Positions 34,569-43,987 are shown, counted from the first letter of the stretch. The stretch is DNA of 64,000 bases from a bacterium A37T11 (GCA_900109895.1 FOBR01000006.1:1-64000), one strand, 5' to 3'. A program made the numbers and translations. Notes: generated by a model from the letters alone, not told the origin.

Positions 34569-37500
34569 TTATTTCTCCGTTTTTTTCAGCCTTAAATATA
34601 CTGTTTTAGAACCTGCTAGCGGCCGAATACCAGGCCCACCACTATTGGTGTAATGGGCAGTGATGCGCAAAACGCTCTGTTCCGGGTCTTTCCCGGGCTT
34701 TGGGGCGACAATGGTACCTTTGGCAGGCAGTGATTTTTTGCCTCCATGATCACTAGAGGCGAGTGAAAGTACATATTGAACAATCTGCCTGGCCTCGGCT
34801 TCTTTCATGCCGGGGTGTGCAGGCATGGCTACCTCTCCCCATACCCCGCTGCCACCTGTCAGTATTTTGTGCGTCAAATAGGTTGAAGCATCCGGATTTT
34901 TCTGGTATTTCTGTGCCACCAATGTGAATGCCGGCCCTACACTCTTTTCACTCACCTTGTGGCAGGACTGGCAGTCAGAAGCGGCCATGAGGCTTTTGCC
35001 CATAATAGCTTCAGATACCTGCTGATGGCCCATAGAGGAGCCGGCCAGGTCTGAACCTTTGATATAGTCTGCGGCAATATACAAGTTGGCAGGGTCTATG
35101 GGCTGGCCATGGTCGTCTACTTTTACATCGTAAGCTATGGTCTGGCCGGGTTCATAAAACCGGGAAGTATCGGCCAGCACAATGTCAACCGATGGATCTT
35201 CATTGCCGGCATACACACTTAGTTCGGTGCTTTGTGTACTGTCCTTGTGCGGGTCATATACCGTCACACTCACCGGAAATTCGCCTGATTTGGTCAATGG
35301 ATAAATGAGTTCAGGTACGGTGGTCTGCTTAGTGACGGTACCAATTTTCCAAGTATAGGTTAAAGCTTCCTTCTCGTAATCGGATGCTTCAACATGAGCC
35401 TTGAGTGTAAAAGGCAGGCGTCCGTTTGGTTTCTCTACGCTAAACTTGGAAATAACTGGCGGCAAATTCCCTGGGAGGTAATCGAGCCGTGCGATACCAG
35501 CATCGGGGTTTTTGCTAAACCATCCCTTGCCATATTCCAACACGTAGAGGCGGCCATCCGGCCCAACTTCCATATCGATGGCATTATTAAGGGGTACTCC
35601 TTCCATAAAGGGCTCCATCTTATCAAAATCGCCATTGGGCAACATGGTAACGGCTTTTATCCAACCGCGGATCCAGTCATAAATAAACAGCTTGCCATTA
35701 TAATAGTCAGGGTACCGGGTATCTTTAGCGTACAAATCGGTATAGTATACCGGGCCTGCCATGGCGTTACGTCCGCCGGTAGCAACTTGCGGAAAGTCTG
35801 GTGAGGCAGCATAAGGGTACCATATGAAGGCTGGTTGTGCCGGCGGTAACTGCTGTATGCCTGTATTGTTTGGAGAGTTATTAACCGGTTTGGCAGGGTC
35901 ATAGGCGACACCACTTTTGCCGGTCGCATAGTCATATTCGCGGTATGGGTAGTTGTTGCCCACGAAAAATGGCCAGCCAAAATAGCCAGCTTTCCGGGCC
36001 TGATTAATCTCGTCATAACCGCGGGGGCCACGCGTTTCCAGGCTATCATTGTTGGCATCAGGGCCAACCTCACCCCAATAAAGATAACTGTTTTTCTGAT
36101 CCACCGAAATGCGGTATGGGTTACGGTCGCCCATTACATAGATTTCCGGACGTGTCTTGGGGGTTCCTGGGGGGAACAGGTTGCCTTCTGGGATAGCATA
36201 TGTGCCATCTGGCTTGACTTTAATACGGAGAATCTTGCCGCGCAGGTCATTGCTGTTGCCGGCACTGCGACGGGCATCGTATTGTTCAAAACCCGGCCGT
36301 GAATCCCTTGGTGAATATCCGTGGTTGGCGTAGGGGGTGGGTTGGTCAAACGGTGTAGAGTTGTCTCCCGTTGACAAGTATAGCAGCCCGTCCTTGCCGT
36401 ATGCCAGTGAGCCGCCGGTATGGCAGCAAATCTTTCGCTGCGAATAGAGCTGCAGAATGATCTTTTCTGATTTCAGGTCGAGCGTATCATGGTCAAAGGT
36501 AAACCGCGAAAGGCGGTTGACCGAAGTATCAGCCGGGCTGTAGTAGGCATAGATAAAATGATTGTTCTTGAAGTCGGGATCTGCGGTCAATCCCAGAAAG
36601 CCTTCTTCGGCATTAACCTTGGGCATGCCCGACATGAAGTAGACATTCAGGAAACCAACCTGCTTGACCGATTTTTTCTCATGGCTGTAAAGCATCAGCT
36701 CACCACGGCGCTGCGCAACCAAAATATCAAAATTCGGAAGGAGGGCCATTTCGGTAGGCTCAAATAGTCCGCCTTCGACCAACTGGGTTTTCACGAAGCG
36801 TTGACGCTCGGGTGTTAGCGGTGTTTTGGCCTTGTCATAGTCAAGCTTCAGGTTTTTGCCAATGGCATACTCTATGCCTCCGCGGATCTGCTGCAATACC
36901 AGTGAATCCTTAAAAGCAGCATCCGAATGGCCAAAACCAGTATAGAATGATCGTCCCCCATCAAAATCGTGGTACCAAGCCATGGGATGATCGTCGCCAT
37001 TCTCGCCACCCTCATAACTTTTTTCATCAATTTTTATAAGTGGCTTTATTTCCTTAGAAAGCTTTTTAAAATTATACCATTCATCCTGATAACTGAAAGT
37101 ATCCGGCAGGTTTTTGGTAGCCGGAAAATCGTGGTCCACCACCTTGAATTTAGCCCTTTGAGGTCGCGGGTGGATCTTAAAATACCCTCCTACCAGGCGG
37201 CCATACCATCCCCAATCATACTCAGCATCACTGGCAGCATGGATGCCCACATAGCCACCACCAGCCTGTATGTAGCGTTCAAGGGCATTTTCCTGATAAT
37301 TGTTCAGTAAATCACCCGTTGTGTTTAAAAAAACCACTGCTGAATACTTTTGTAAAGTATCTTCCTGAAACCACGCTGCGTTGGTCGTTGTATCAACTTC
37401 CCAGCCGTTCTCACCGGCCATTTTTAAAAGCGCGGTGTTGCCAGCAATGATGGATTCGTGGTGATACCCTTTGGTCTTACTAAATATAAGGATGCGCGGC

Positions 37501-37592
37501 TTGCCCGATCGTTTGTTGCAGGAGCTAAGGGCTAAAAAAAGGATAGCCAGCACATAGGCTGGCCTTAAAAATTGTTGTTTAGTTAGTATCAT
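34569..37592 (-). CDS. ThuA - PQQ-type sugar dehydrogenase - PKD - cytochrome c fusion lipoprotein (1007 aa)
   Basis: Large exported multidomain protein. The lipoprotein signal ends at LALSSC. A ThuA domain (about 32-245) has YVGIHAASDAEYDWGWYG. A glucose/sorbosone dehydrogenase-like beta-propeller (about 265-690) includes PTEMALLPNFDILVAQRRG and YLSTGDNSTPF. A PKD-like domain is at about 705-795. A c-type cytochrome (about 850-945) has the heme motif CQSCH. A final beta-rich segment carries HYTNSGGPGIRPL. This architecture occurs in Bacteroidota and Planctomycetota. The likely role is periplasmic sugar oxidation with electrons passed to the heme; the substrate is unknown. No redox partner is adjacent. 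Confidence 0.88.
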   Translation of the reverse strand: MILTKQQFLRPAYVLAILFLALSSCNKRSGKPRILIFSKTKGYHHESIIAGNTALLKMAGENGWEVDTTTNAAWFQEDTLQKYSAVVFLNTTGDLLNNYQENALERYIQAGGGYVGIHAASDAEYDWGWYGRLVGGYFKIHPRPQRAKFKVVDHDFPATKNLPDTFSYQDEWYNFKKLSKEIKPLIKIDEKSYEGGENGDDHPMAWYHDFDGGRSFYTGFGHSDAAFKDSLVLQQIRGGIEYAIGKNLKLDYDKAKTPLTPERQRFVKTQLVEGGLFEPTEMALLPNFDILVAQRRGELMLYSHEKKSVKQVGFLNVYFMSGMPKVNAEEGFLGLTADPDFKNNHFIYAYYSPADTSVNRLSRFTFDHDTLDLKSEKIILQLYSQRKICCHTGGSLAYGKDGLLYLSTGDNSTPFDQPTPYANHGYSPRDSRPGFEQYDARRSAGNSNDLRGKILRIKVKPDGTYAIPEGNLFPPGTPKTRPEIYVMGDRNPYRISVDQKNSYLYWGEVGPDANNDSLETRGPRGYDEINQARKAGYFGWPFFVGNNYPYREYDYATGKSGVAYDPAKPVNNSPNNTGIQQLPPAQPAFIWYPYAASPDFPQVATGGRNAMAGPVYYTDLYAKDTRYPDYYNGKLFIYDWIRGWIKAVTMLPNGDFDKMEPFMEGVPLNNAIDMEVGPDGRLYVLEYGKGWFSKNPDAGIARLDYLPGNLPPVISKFSVEKPNGRLPFTLKAHVEASDYEKEALTYTWKIGTVTKQTTVPELIYPLTKSGEFPVSVTVYDPHKDSTQSTELSVYAGNEDPSVDIVLADTSRFYEPGQTIAYDVKVDDHGQPIDPANLYIAADYIKGSDLAGSSMGHQQVSEAIMGKSLMAASDCQSCHKVSEKSVGPAFTLVAQKYQKNPDASTYLTHKILTGGSGVWGEVAMPAHPGMKEAEARQIVQYVLSLASSDHGGKKSLPAKGTIVAPKPGKDPEQSVLRITAHYTNSGGPGIRPLAGSKTVYLRLKKTEK

Positions 37593-37678
37593 TGATTTTG
37601 TTTACTAAATGGCTCGAACATTTGTCTTCATATCTGACTGGCTAATGTAGACTTTTTTAGTAAGAAAACCAAATGCTT

Positions 37679-38251
37679 TTAAACGAATCCCTTTTTTACT
37701 TGTTCAAACTTTTGGTCGTATTGGGCCGCCGTCTGGGTGTACTTTTCCATTTGTTTCTCCAAATCATTAGCAGATACCTGAAGCTTTTTTTCCAATTCGG
37801 TTACCTCGGGAAGTGCCTTGTTACCGAGCAGTTTCTTGTACTTTGATTTATAGGATTTGAACTGCATTTGATGCTCAGTAAGCCTTTTTTCCATGAATTG
37901 CACGAGCCTTTTTTGCTTAATAAGCTCTTCGGCAGCGCGCTTTTTATGCTTCTGAGCATACGTTTTAAGCAGCTTACGGAGGCTTGCCTCCTTATCTGCA
38001 GCCGGGCGTTGGTTGTCAGCATTTATAGCATTGTAATAATATTGATAGTCAGCTTCAATATCCAAATGATTGCCTTCAGCATTAACAATCGCATCATTGG
38101 CATGCTGAAATTCATTCCACGATGCAGATAGGCTGTACAATAAAACTTCCGCTTCTTTTTTGGCTGCTTCTTCGGGAGTGCCGGCAAAACTGTAGGGAGC
38201 CGCTGCAGACATCAGAGTGCCTGCAAACGCAGCGATGATCATTAATTTCAT
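37679..38251 (-). CDS. secreted helical protein, unknown function (190 aa)
   Basis: No family is recognised. A signal peptide with the cleavage region AAAPYSFAG is followed by an almost entirely helical, Lys/Glu/Gln-rich protein with coiled-coil character. Examples are RAAEELIKQKRLVQFMEKR and TELEKKLQVSANDLEKQME. It has no Cys residues and no membrane segment after the signal. It lies 86 bp upstream of the ThuA fusion gene in the same direction, with 224 bp of gene-free DNA before it. Confidence 0.65.
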   Translation of the reverse strand: MKLMIIAAFAGTLMSAAAPYSFAGTPEEAAKKEAEVLLYSLSASWNEFQHANDAIVNAEGNHLDIEADYQYYYNAINADNQRPAADKEASLRKLLKTYAQKHKKRAAEELIKQKRLVQFMEKRLTEHQMQFKSYKSKYKKLLGNKALPEVTELEKKLQVSANDLEKQMEKYTQTAAQYDQKFEQVKKGFV

Positions 38252-38475
38252 TTTTTTCTTTTTTTGTTGTCCTTTTTCCTGATAGGCATCTGCCGGCCGA
38301 CAATTGCTGCTTTCTCGTTTTTCTGTTAATTTTGATATAAGACGGCACCTGATTTAAATTGTTGCATGCAAAGGGTGCCTAATCAGTGAACGGCCGGTTT
38401 TTGTCGGTAAGTTTCATTTTCCTGCCGGTTTATGATGTGCTTTTTTTAACTTAGCTGCCTATAACTCAAATAAAA

Positions 38476-39330
38476 ATGATGAAGAAAATGTTATTAGGTT
38501 TATTTATGCTCGCGTATCTCGCTAACAGCTGTACCAACATGGCTAAAGGGCATAAAAACCTACAGTGGATCCAGCTTTTTAACGGGAAGGACATCAAGGA
38601 CTGGGTCATAAAGATCTCCAAGCATGAGGTCGGTGAAAATTTTGCAAACACGTTCCGCGTGGAGGATGGGCTGATGAAGGTACGATATGACGGCGGGTAT
38701 GACGAGTTTGACCATCAGTATGGGCATATAGCCTATAAGAGCCCGTTTTCTGCTTATTTGATAAGGGTTGAGTATCGGTTTGTGGGTGAGCAGGCCAAAG
38801 GTGGTGAAGGTTGGGCCTGGCGCAATAGTGGGGTGATGCTCTGTGGGCAGGACCCTAAGACGATGCTGAAGGACCAGGATTTTCCCATTTCAGTTGAAGG
38901 ACAGCTGCTTGGCGCGCATGAAGGTGAGGCACGACCAACAGGCAATGTGTGTACACCGGGTACCAACATCGTGATGGATGGTAAACTGTATACGCCCCAC
39001 TGCCTCAACTCTAGCTCAAAAAGTTATCCCGGCGACCAATGGGTCACAGCGGAATTTTTAGTTTTGGCCGATTCGGTGATTAAACATATTGTGATGGGTG
39101 ATACCGTGCTTACTTATAATAAACCTCAAATAGGAGGCGGCAGCGTATCCAATTATGACCCAAAGCAAATGGTAGAGGGCAAACTGCTAAAGTCAGGCTA
39201 TATTTATCTGCAAAGCGAAAGCCACCCGTGTGACTTCAGGAAAGTAGAGCTGTTAAACCTGGAGCCTTATATGAAGAATAAAGATGAACTGGAGGAAGTG
39301 CTGGCACAGTTGAGAGCGGCAAAATACTGA
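38476..39330 (+). CDS. DUF1080 (3-keto-disaccharide hydrolase-like) lipoprotein
   Basis: Exported protein of 284 residues. A signal peptide ends at a possible lipobox (LANSC). The DUF1080 jelly-roll domain follows, with the hallmark start WIQLFNGKDIKDWVIK and the end SHPCDFRKVELLNLEP. Characterised relatives act on 3-keto-glycosides or are predicted beta-glucan/glycoside-binding hydrolases. Together with the nearby ThuA/sugar-dehydrogenase fusion and TIM-barrel gene it points to oxidised-sugar metabolism in this region. The start is ATG-ATG; either Met is possible. Confidence 0.88.
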   Translation: MMKKMLLGLFMLAYLANSCTNMAKGHKNLQWIQLFNGKDIKDWVIKISKHEVGENFANTFRVEDGLMKVRYDGGYDEFDHQYGHIAYKSPFSAYLIRVEYRFVGEQAKGGEGWAWRNSGVMLCGQDPKTMLKDQDFPISVEGQLLGAHEGEARPTGNVCTPGTNIVMDGKLYTPHCLNSSSKSYPGDQWVTAEFLVLADSVIKHIVMGDTVLTYNKPQIGGGSVSNYDPKQMVEGKLLKSGYIYLQSESHPCDFRKVELLNLEPYMKNKDELEEVLAQLRAAKY

Positions 39331-39339
39331 GGAAATTAG

Positions 39340-39371
39340 AAAAAAATCCCGGCTCGGATGAGCCGGGATTA
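39340..39371 (-). terminator. strong intrinsic terminator, rpsT side
   Basis: A perfect 10-bp stem (ATCCCGGCTC / GAGCCGGGAT, 39346-39369) has a 4-bp loop. On the minus strand it is followed by seven T, which fits termination after rpsT 48 bp away. On the plus strand the U-tract is poor, but it may also stop transcripts from the DUF1080 gene. Confidence 0.85.
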
Positions 39372-39417
39372 ATTATCCAATTATAAACCTTAAAAATGAA
39401 AATGAAAAATTTCTATA

Positions 39418-39675
39418 TTAGGAAGCTAAGCTATTGACAAATTTAGTCAGCTTAGACTTGTTGTTGGAGGCTTTTTTCTTGTGGATCACGTTTTTCTTTG
39501 CCAAACGATCCAACATGGAAATAACCAGTGGTAGTAATGATTTTGCTTCTTCAGCGGATGCAGTACCGCGCAATTTCTTTATGGCGTTGCGTGTGGTTTT
39601 GGCCTGGTAGCGGTTCCTTAAACGCTTAGTCGCATTTGCCCTAATTCTTTTAATTGATGATTTATGATTTGCCAT
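39418..39675 (-). CDS. rpsT: 30S ribosomal protein S20
   Basis: Small-subunit protein of 85 residues that binds the 5' domain of 16S rRNA. The start [16 protein letters not shown] is diagnostic. The protein is Lys/Arg-rich and fully helical, and ends VNSLAS. It stands as a single transcription unit, with its own promoter (TACCTTTG box) upstream and a strong hairpin terminator downstream. Confidence 0.97.
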   Translation of the reverse strand: MANHKSSIKRIRANATKRLRNRYQAKTTRNAIKKLRGTASAEEAKSLLPLVISMLDRLAKKNVIHKKKASNNKSKLTKFVNSLAS

Positions 39676-39711
39676 TCTTCAGCTTTTTTTCCAATTCTTG
39701 TTTTCGGACTG

Positions 39712-39743
39712 CAAAGGTAAGATGATTTTTTTTAAATTGCAAA
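39712..39743 (-). promoter_or_regulatory. Bacteroidota-type promoter of rpsT
   Basis: On the minus strand TTTG (39743-39740, -33 box) and TACCTTTG (39719-39712, -7 box TAnnTTTG) are separated by 20 bp, matching the Bacteroidota housekeeping consensus. The start codon of rpsT follows at 39675. Confidence 0.75.
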
Positions 39744-39754
39744 AAATTTTATGC

Positions 39755-40711
39755 ATGAAGAATAGTTTACTCTTCTATCCGCTGGGAGCCTGTTGCATAA
39801 TGGGTCTTTCATCCTGGGGTTTTTACGCGCATAAACGCATCAATAACTTGGCGGTCTTTACATTGCCTAGTCCGCTGGCGGGTTTTTATAAGGCGCACTT
39901 GTATTACATCACCGATCATGCCATTGATCCGGACAAACGTTGCTATGTAGATACGGCCGAATCTTCACGCCACTATATCGATGCAGACCGTTATGGCGAC
40001 CATCCCTTTGATTCTATACCCCACCGCTGGAAAGAAGCCGCTACTAAATATTCCGAAGCTCGGCTTCAAAAGGATGGAATTGTACCTTGGCAGATAGATT
40101 GCACGTATCACTATCTGGTTAAAGCATTTAGTGAAGGTGACCTAAAGCATATATTGAGACATTCGGCCGATCTGGGACATTATATAGGAGATGCGCACGT
40201 ACCGCTGCATACAACTAGCAACTACAATGGCCAGGCCACCAATCAAGTCGGTATTCACGCCTTTTGGGAAAGTAGAATTCCGGAAGCATTTGCAGATCGC
40301 TTTAATTTTTTTGTGGGTCGCGCGCATTATATTGGCAATGCGCTTGATACGGCCTGGGCTATCGTGGCCGAAAGCCACCGCCTATTAGACTCCGTCTATA
40401 CGGTAGAATCTGAGCTAAACAAGCGCTTTAGCCCAGACCGTAAATATGCATTTGTAGAGCGAAATAAGCTTTTAGTGCATACCTATTCTGATGAATACAC
40501 GCGTGCCTATCACCAAGCTCTGAGGGGCATGGTAGAACGTCGGATGCGCAGCGCGGTAAAAATGGTAGGTTGTTACTGGTACTCAGCATGGATAGATGCC
40601 GGCCAGCCTGATATTTCAAAGCTACAAGCCCAAACCAAAGAAGACCGAAACAAAATTCCAGAAGAAGACCTGACCGGGAAGAAAATCCTTGGCCGGGAAG
40701 AATGGCGATAA
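39755..40711 (+). CDS. zinc-dependent phospholipase C / S1-P1 nuclease-like protein
   Basis: Exported helical zinc enzyme of 318 residues. The start is set at 39755 (MKNSLLFYPLGACCIM); upstream in-frame codons overlap the rpsT promoter region. The three-metal fold is indicated by the N-terminal WGFYAHKRIN (mature N-terminal Trp, as in the family), SSRHYIDADRY, ADLGHYIGDAHVPLHT and GIHAFWESRIPE, in the order expected for the zinc ligands. The substrate may be phospholipid or nucleic acid; Bacteroidota members are mostly uncharacterised. The downstream TonB receptor gene starts 40 bp later, suggesting an operon in which the enzyme releases something the receptor imports. This is inference. Confidence 0.82.
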   Translation: MKNSLLFYPLGACCIMGLSSWGFYAHKRINNLAVFTLPSPLAGFYKAHLYYITDHAIDPDKRCYVDTAESSRHYIDADRYGDHPFDSIPHRWKEAATKYSEARLQKDGIVPWQIDCTYHYLVKAFSEGDLKHILRHSADLGHYIGDAHVPLHTTSNYNGQATNQVGIHAFWESRIPEAFADRFNFFVGRAHYIGNALDTAWAIVAESHRLLDSVYTVESELNKRFSPDRKYAFVERNKLLVHTYSDEYTRAYHQALRGMVERRMRSAVKMVGCYWYSAWIDAGQPDISKLQAQTKEDRNKIPEEDLTGKKILGREEWR

Positions 40712-40751
40712 AATTCCCTATGTTTGTCGCGAATTTAAAAACGCGATACCA

Positions 40752-42620
40752 ATGATCAGTGCTTTACTTATACCTCTGTTATGTATGGCTCCGCCTGATA
40801 GTAGCAAAACAACCGATACCATCCCTACCACGCTGAGTGAAGTTGTAGTGACAGGCAACCGCTTACAGATCCCTTTTAAAGAAATAAACCGAAATATACA
40901 GATCCTGGACCGCAAAACAATAGATGCGCTGCCTGCCAGGTCGCTCAACGAGCTGTTGAGTTATGCGGCCGGAGTGGACATCCGCCAGCGGGGGCCGTTT
41001 GGTTCGCAAGCGGATGTCAGCATAGATGGTGGAGGCTTTGAGCAATCGATGATCCTGGTGAACGGTGTCAAAGTGACGGACCCTCAAACGGGTCACAACA
41101 GCCTAAACCTACCCATTCCGACGGACGCCATCGAGCGTATAGAGATCATCCGCGGTCCTGCAGCCCGGATCTATGGGGTAAACAGCCTTACCGGAGCGAT
41201 CAATATCGTCACGCGCAAACCCCTGAAATCCGATATCTCGGCCAATGTGTATGCCGGATCGGGCTTTAAGGACAAGGACACCCGCGAGGGTGACGGCATC
41301 TATAATGGACGCGGCGTGCAGTTGGGAGGTAGTTATGTAACGGACAAACAAAGCCATATGCTATATGGAGGTTATGAATCGGGCAATGGCTACCGGTACA
41401 ATACGGCGTCAGACAATGAGAAGATTTTCTACCAGGGGCAGATCCATACCTCTGGCAGTGATGTGCTGACCTTGACAGGTGGTTATGTCCACAACAAATA
41501 TGGGGCGAATGGTTTTTATGCCAGCCCGATCGACTCGCAATCGCAGGAGATCGTCCAGACAGCCATAGCGGCAGCCGAGTACCGGGCAATGTTATCTGAA
41601 AAGTTTACCCTGACCCCACGGATCAGTTACCGGTATGGCTATGATGACTACCGGTTTTACAGGGATAACCTGTCCAAGAGCCGCAGCCAGCATCATTCGC
41701 ACGCGCTGGATGCCGAACTGAACGGCACATACCATACCGGGGCGGGCGATATTGGGCTGGGGTTGGAGACACGCAATGAACGGATCAAGAGCTCAAACAT
41801 CGGCGATCACAAGCGTACAAACTATGGGGGGTATCTAGAATTTAAAACCACACTGCTTAAAAAACTGGACCTGAACGCGGGGGCATATGTAAACTATAAC
41901 AGCGATTTTGGCTGGCAGGCATTCCCTGGTTTGGACCTGGGGTACCGCATGGATGAGCACTGGAAGCTTTTTGCTAGTGCAGGTACCGGGCAGCGTATTC
42001 CCACGTTTCTGGAGCTTTACCTAAACCAGGCTCCGGCCAATGTGGGCAATGCAGACCTGGGTTCCGAGCGGGCATGGCAGGCAGAAGGAGGCCTAAAATA
42101 CTACAATAGTCGTGTACTGCTAAGTGCTAGTTTTTTCTACCGGAAGACTACTCATTTCGTGGATTGGGTAAAGGCGCAAACGACCGACCCATGGGTGCCT
42201 GACAATTTTGACCAAAACCGCACTCGGGGCCTGACCTTTTCAGGTAACTACCGCTTTACCGAACAAGGGGCTTCCTGGCAAACCCTGGCCGGGCTGTCAT
42301 ACACCTGGCTTTCACCTAAATTTAAGGGGGGGGTGGCTGAAGGTTTGCTGTCAAAATATGCCATCGAAAGCTTGCGGGACCAGCTGATAGGGAATCTTAC
42401 CGTGCAGCACCGGGGATTTTCATTGACCGCGGCTTCGCGTTATAACCAGCGTATTTCTTATAAAAGCTATGTATTGACCGACGGGCGCCTGGCCTACCAA
42501 TGGCCACGATATGGTATATATGCAAATGCTCAAAATATATTTGACGTGACCTACGTAGAGGCTGGTGCGGTACCCATGCCGGGTAGGTGGTTCACATTAG
42601 GCCTAAAACGGGCTATCTGA
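40752..42620 (+). CDS. TonB-dependent outer-membrane receptor (BtuB-like size)
   Basis: Active outer-membrane importer of 622 residues. The start at 40752 (MISALLIPLLCMAPP) gives a normal signal peptide; a longer reading would overlap the upstream gene. The TonB box region TLSEVVVTGNRL is followed by the plug domain (about 45-160) with GGGFEQSMILVNGVKV and IERIEIIRGPAARIYG. A 22-strand-type barrel then runs to the C-terminal GRWFTLGLKRAI. There is no SusC-like carboxypeptidase-regulatory domain and no adjacent SusD, so it is of the cobalamin/siderophore receptor class. No cobalamin riboswitch is seen upstream. Probably cotranscribed with the phospholipase C-like gene. Confidence 0.92.
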   Translation: MISALLIPLLCMAPPDSSKTTDTIPTTLSEVVVTGNRLQIPFKEINRNIQILDRKTIDALPARSLNELLSYAAGVDIRQRGPFGSQADVSIDGGGFEQSMILVNGVKVTDPQTGHNSLNLPIPTDAIERIEIIRGPAARIYGVNSLTGAINIVTRKPLKSDISANVYAGSGFKDKDTREGDGIYNGRGVQLGGSYVTDKQSHMLYGGYESGNGYRYNTASDNEKIFYQGQIHTSGSDVLTLTGGYVHNKYGANGFYASPIDSQSQEIVQTAIAAAEYRAMLSEKFTLTPRISYRYGYDDYRFYRDNLSKSRSQHHSHALDAELNGTYHTGAGDIGLGLETRNERIKSSNIGDHKRTNYGGYLEFKTTLLKKLDLNAGAYVNYNSDFGWQAFPGLDLGYRMDEHWKLFASAGTGQRIPTFLELYLNQAPANVGNADLGSERAWQAEGGLKYYNSRVLLSASFFYRKTTHFVDWVKAQTTDPWVPDNFDQNRTRGLTFSGNYRFTEQGASWQTLAGLSYTWLSPKFKGGVAEGLLSKYAIESLRDQLIGNLTVQHRGFSLTAASRYNQRISYKSYVLTDGRLAYQWPRYGIYANAQNIFDVTYVEAGAVPMPGRWFTLGLKRAI

Positions 42621-42634
42621 TAACTGCAAGACCG

Positions 42635-43717
42635 CTAGCTTTCTTCTGAAAGCTGGCGTCTGCTGTTTCTGTAATAGTTAAGGGCTTGCCTAATCAATGC
42701 CTCGTCTGCATACAGGTCATAAAGGCAATGACCAATCTGATCCAGCAATGCAAAGCCAATTTTGCCGCTGGTATTCTTTTTGTCGTTAATCATGTATTCC
42801 AGGATCTGCGGATAGTTTAATTCGTTCAGGGTATAGTCCGGGAAAAACCGGCTGAAGGTTCGATCGATCTCCTCCACATTTGACAGGGGCAGACCGCAAA
42901 CAAGGTGCGACAAATAGGCTTCTGCAACCATTCCTATGGCAATGGCTTCTCCATGCAACAAGGGACGCGAATCGTGGGCCAGCGAAAAGCTCTCTATGGC
43001 GTGGCCGATGGTATGGCCAAAATTGAGGATCTTGCGCAATGACTTTTCTTCGGGATCTGCGGTAACTACTTCACTTTTTATCTGTACTGAGCGGTAAATA
43101 GCTGCTTCCCCTATTTGTGCATGTTCGATGGTTTTGAGCTGATCAAAGTAAGCGAGGTCATAAATAAGCCCATGCTTGAGCATCTCGGCAAAGCCGGATA
43201 CCACCTGCCGGTCCGGTAGTGTTTGCAGAAACCTTGCGTGGATAAAAACGGCTTTGGGCTGGGTAAATGTGCCAATGATGTTCTTAACGCCAAACAGGTC
43301 GATGCCGGTCTTGCCGCCTACTGAGGCGTCTACTTGCGATAACAACGTGGTAGGTACTTGGACAAAGTCAATGCCCCGTTTGAAGGTGGAAGCGGCAAAG
43401 CCACCCATATCGGTCACGACGCCTCCGCCCAGGTTAATGAGCAGGCTGTGCCGGTCGGCCCCAAAATCGAGCAGCATGCGCCAAATGCCGATGCAAAAGT
43501 CAATGTTCTTGTTCTCTTCGCCGGGGTCCACTTCGATATGATCATAGTCTGTCAGGCTGGGAATGGCCTCAAGCAACACCGGCAGGCAATGCTCGGTAGT
43601 TTCACGATCGGTAAGAATAAATATGCGGGAATACTTATATTCTGCCAGGTAGGCGCCCAGTTGGGTTAATGCGTTTTCAAAATACACGTTATAACCGTTG
43701 CTCTGTAAAGGTTGCAT
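42635..43717 (-). CDS. aroB: 3-dehydroquinate synthase
   Basis: Second enzyme of the shikimate pathway, converting DAHP to 3-dehydroquinate with NAD+ and a divalent metal; cytoplasmic. The start is set at 43717 (MQPLQSNGYNVYFE), because the longer in-frame reading would overlap the S4-protein gene. The NAD-binding and catalytic regions GGGVVTDMGGFAASTFKRG and TTLLSQVDASVGGKTG are conserved, as is the metal-site NFGHTIGHAIE. About 360 residues, the normal length. It follows the S4 gene by 13 bp in the same direction. Confidence 0.95.
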   Translation of the reverse strand: MQPLQSNGYNVYFENALTQLGAYLAEYKYSRIFILTDRETTEHCLPVLLEAIPSLTDYDHIEVDPGEENKNIDFCIGIWRMLLDFGADRHSLLINLGGGVVTDMGGFAASTFKRGIDFVQVPTTLLSQVDASVGGKTGIDLFGVKNIIGTFTQPKAVFIHARFLQTLPDRQVVSGFAEMLKHGLIYDLAYFDQLKTIEHAQIGEAAIYRSVQIKSEVVTADPEEKSLRKILNFGHTIGHAIESFSLAHDSRPLLHGEAIAIGMVAEAYLSHLVCGLPLSNVEEIDRTFSRFFPDYTLNELNYPQILEYMINDKKNTSGKIGFALLDQIGHCLYDLYADEALIRQALNYYRNSRRQLSEES

Positions 43718-43730
43718 GCAATGTACTATT

Positions 43731-43940
43731 TTATGAATGGATTTGCAGGGTATGGCCTTCAAACTCGACGGTATCTCCGGCTTTGACTTTAAGCCGCTTG
43801 CGGTAGTCGGTCTGTCCGTTATATTTCACCAGTCCTGCGGCGACGATGGCTTGGGCCTCTCCGCCATTTTCTGCCAATCCGGTAGCTTTGAGCAACTGGA
43901 TTAGGGGTATAAAATCCCCATCAAGTTTAAATTCTGCCAT
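43731..43940 (-). CDS. small S4-domain RNA-binding protein (YbcJ-like)
   Basis: A single S4 RNA-binding domain of 69 residues. The motif is IPLIQLLKATGLAENGGEA, followed by LVKYNGQTDYRKRLKVKAG and a C-terminal beta strand. This size and the absence of any other domain match YbcJ/YaaA-like proteins, thought to bind structured RNA, possibly on ribosomes. It is upstream of aroB and divergent from the proline dehydrogenase gene, with 47 bp between the start codons. Confidence 0.88.
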   Translation of the reverse strand: MAEFKLDGDFIPLIQLLKATGLAENGGEAQAIVAAGLVKYNGQTDYRKRLKVKAGDTVEFEGHTLQIHS

Positions 43941-43962
43941 TCGGGCAAACTTAGCTAAAATT

Positions 43963-43986
43963 ACGCAAATATTTATAATTTTGCGT
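43963..43986. promoter_or_regulatory. inverted repeat and -7 box at the proline dehydrogenase start
   Basis: The arms ACGCAAA (43963-43969) and TTTGCGT (43980-43986) are separated by 10 bp and end 1 bp before the ATG at 43988. Overlapping them, TAATTTTG (43976-43983) fits the TAnnTTTG -7 box, which would place the RNA start at or near the ATG. The repeat could be an operator, or the message could have almost no leader. Confidence 0.4.
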
Positions 43987-43987
43987 C

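Noticed and set aside
40712-40751. Cobalamin riboswitch upstream of the TonB receptor
   Set aside because: Only 40 bp separate it from the preceding gene and no B12-box-like sequence is seen.
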